Source: Bacillota bacterium (GTDB lineage: Bacteria > Bacillota > Clostridia > Saccharofermentanales > UBA5734). Taken from it: 7,629 bases of DNA. Positions 6,513 through 7,629 of this stretch are shown here, piece after piece. Where the stretch lies: positions 1 through 7,629 of the forward strand of contig JAEXPB010000358.1 of the NCBI GenBank assembly GCA_023438965.1, in the 5' to 3' direction. The translations under genes and the position numbers were made by a program. Every line of letters begins with the position of its first letter. Positions within the stretch are counted from its first letter, which is position 1. The notes under the pieces were generated by a model. It did not search any database and was not told where the DNA came from. It saw only the letters and a list, made by a program, of their open reading frames with translations.

Positions 6513-7571
6513 TCAGCGGGAGCCGAAACGGTAGACGGTCTCGTGCCGGAACGGTTCTCCGGCCGCGAACAGAGGACTGGGGAAGTTCCGGTGTTTCAGG
6601 GAATTGGGGAAGAATTGGGTCTCCAGGCAGAAGCCGTTGCGGTAGTCGTACCGGACGCCTTCCTTGCCGGTATCCGGCTTCATGAAATTGCCGGTATAGA
6701 ACTGAACCCCGGGCAATGTTGTCTCCACAGTCATCACCCGGCCGAATTTCGGCTCATAGACGGTGGCGCAGGGCTTCAGGCCGGCGGCCCGGCTGCGGAG
6801 CACAAAATTGTGGTCATAGCCCTGGCCGGCGGCGATCATCGGGTCGGCGCCGCCGATGTCCTGGGCGATCGGCTTCATCTGGCGAAAATCCAGCGCGGTG
6901 CCGGCTACCGGGGCAATGACGCCGTTCGGGATGCATTCATCGTTAATAACCGTAAATTCGTCGGCTTCGATCTGGACCTGGTGATTCAGGATCGTGCCGC
7001 TGCCTTGGCCGGCCAGGTTGAAGTAGGAATGGTTGGTCAGGTTGATGACCGTCTTCTGGTCGGCGACAGCGTCATAACGGATGATCAACGCATGATCCGC
7101 CGTGAGGGTATAGGTAACCTGCACATCCAGGTTGCCCGGATAACCCTCTTCGCCGTCCGGACTGTGGTAGTAGAAGCGGACAGACGGGCCTTCGGCTGAA
7201 TTGAACGGCTCGCCCTGCCAGATAACCTTGTCGAAACCCCGATTGCCGCCATGCAGATGGTTGCGGCCATTATTGAGGGCCAGCCGGTAAGTCTTGCCGT
7301 CGATTTCGAAGACGCCGCCCTCGATCCGGTTGCCATGGCGGCCGATCAGGGCGCCATAATAAGGGTTCAGACTGCTTTCGTAGCCGGCCATGTCGTCATA
7401 GCCCAGAACAATGTCCTGCAGCCGTCCGGTCCGGTCCGGCATCAGCAGCCGCTGCAGAGCGCCGCCGTAGGACAGCAGGGTGCAGAAGGTGCCGTCCTCC
7501 TGGTAAAGCGAAAAGCTGTGGACGGTCTGCCCATCACGGGTTTTGCCAAATTCCTTGATTGTAAAGCTCAT
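6513..7571 (-). CDS. galM: Aldose 1-epimerase (galactose mutarotase)
   Basis: A 352-residue cytoplasmic enzyme that interconverts the alpha and beta anomers of aldoses such as galactose and glucose, feeding the Leloir pathway. The length and beta-rich sequence fit the galactose mutarotase superfamily. Residues matching the active site of the characterised Lactococcus enzyme are all present at a near-constant offset: R82 in GRHGNRI, H107 in NHLHGG, H181 in TNHSYFNL (the catalytic acid in the family), D253 in GYDHNF and E317 in CLETQ (the catalytic base). ATG at 7571 is preceded by GGAAGG (7585-7580) with eight bases between. No other galactose gene is visible, so the sugar it serves is unknown. 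It converges on the alcohol dehydrogenase gene with 17 bases between stops. Related YeaD-type epimerases are less likely given the full set of GalM residues. Confidence 0.96.
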   Translation of the reverse strand: MSFTIKEFGKTRDGQTVHSFSLYQEDGTFCTLLSYGGALQRLLMPDRTGRLQDIVLGYDDMAGYESSLNPYYGALIGRHGNRIEGGVFEIDGKTYRLALNNGRNHLHGGNRGFDKVIWQGEPFNSAEGPSVRFYYHSPDGEEGYPGNLDVQVTYTLTADHALIIRYDAVADQKTVINLTNHSYFNLAGQGSGTILNHQVQIEADEFTVINDECIPNGVIAPVAGTALDFRQMKPIAQDIGGADPMIAAGQGYDHNFVLRSRAAGLKPCATVYEPKFGRVMTVETTLPGVQFYTGNFMKPDTGKEGVRYDYRNGFCLETQFFPNSLKHRNFPSPLFAAGEPFRHETVYRFGSR

Positions 7572-7629
7572 ATCATCCGCCTTCCGGTAAGCGCAGGATA
7601 ACCGGCCGCGTACCTGTTTATTTCCCCAC
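7572..7629 (-). promoter_or_regulatory. Partial upstream region of galM
   Basis: The 58 bases before galM contain its ribosome binding site (GGAAGG, 7585-7580). No convincing -35/-10 pair is seen before the window ends. Whether galM has its own promoter here or belongs to a longer minus-strand operon cannot be decided. Confidence 0.3.

Noticed and set aside
6543..7199. A 218-codon plus-strand open frame opposite galM
   Set aside because: It is a mirror frame of galM with no recognisable motif; galM has all its catalytic residues on the other strand.

Overview
The window looks like chromosomal DNA from a GC-rich member of the Bacillota, most likely class Clostridia. I infer this from strong AAGGAG-type ribosome binding sites, a clostridial-type GluRS, and a DUF5685-like protein next to a cysteine-tailed J-domain protein, a pairing I associate with Clostridia. 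GC is high (about 60% by eye) except in one AT-rich divergent promoter region. No mobile element, CRISPR array, tRNA, rRNA or phage gene is visible, and all six genes look intact.

Left block, minus strand (1855 down to 11): three poorly characterised genes read in one direction, a DUF5685-like helical protein, a small J-domain protein with ten cysteines in its last 25 residues, and a six-helix membrane protein whose start overlaps the J-domain gene. They look like an operon. Its biochemical role is unknown, and it is the most interesting part of the window.

Middle (1856-2014): a divergent, AT-rich intergenic region that probably carries promoters for both directions.

Right block, plus strand (2015-6495): gltX (GluRS), glnS (GlnRS) and an iron-dependent alcohol dehydrogenase, with gaps of 5 and 27 bases, so probably one transcript. 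The two synthetases charge tRNA-Glu and tRNA-Gln directly, so this organism should not depend on transamidation for Gln-tRNA. The dehydrogenase has no obvious functional link to them.

Right end, minus strand (7571 down to 6513): galM (aldose 1-epimerase) converges on the dehydrogenase gene with only 17 bases between the stop codons and no recognisable intrinsic terminator. Its upstream region is cut by the window edge.

Most of the content is housekeeping or ordinary metabolism. The best lead for something undescribed is the DUF5685/J-domain/membrane trio. The DUF5685-like protein has two aspartate-rich motifs resembling those of squalene/phytoene-synthase-type enzymes. That resemblance is a hypothesis from motif reading, not an established function.
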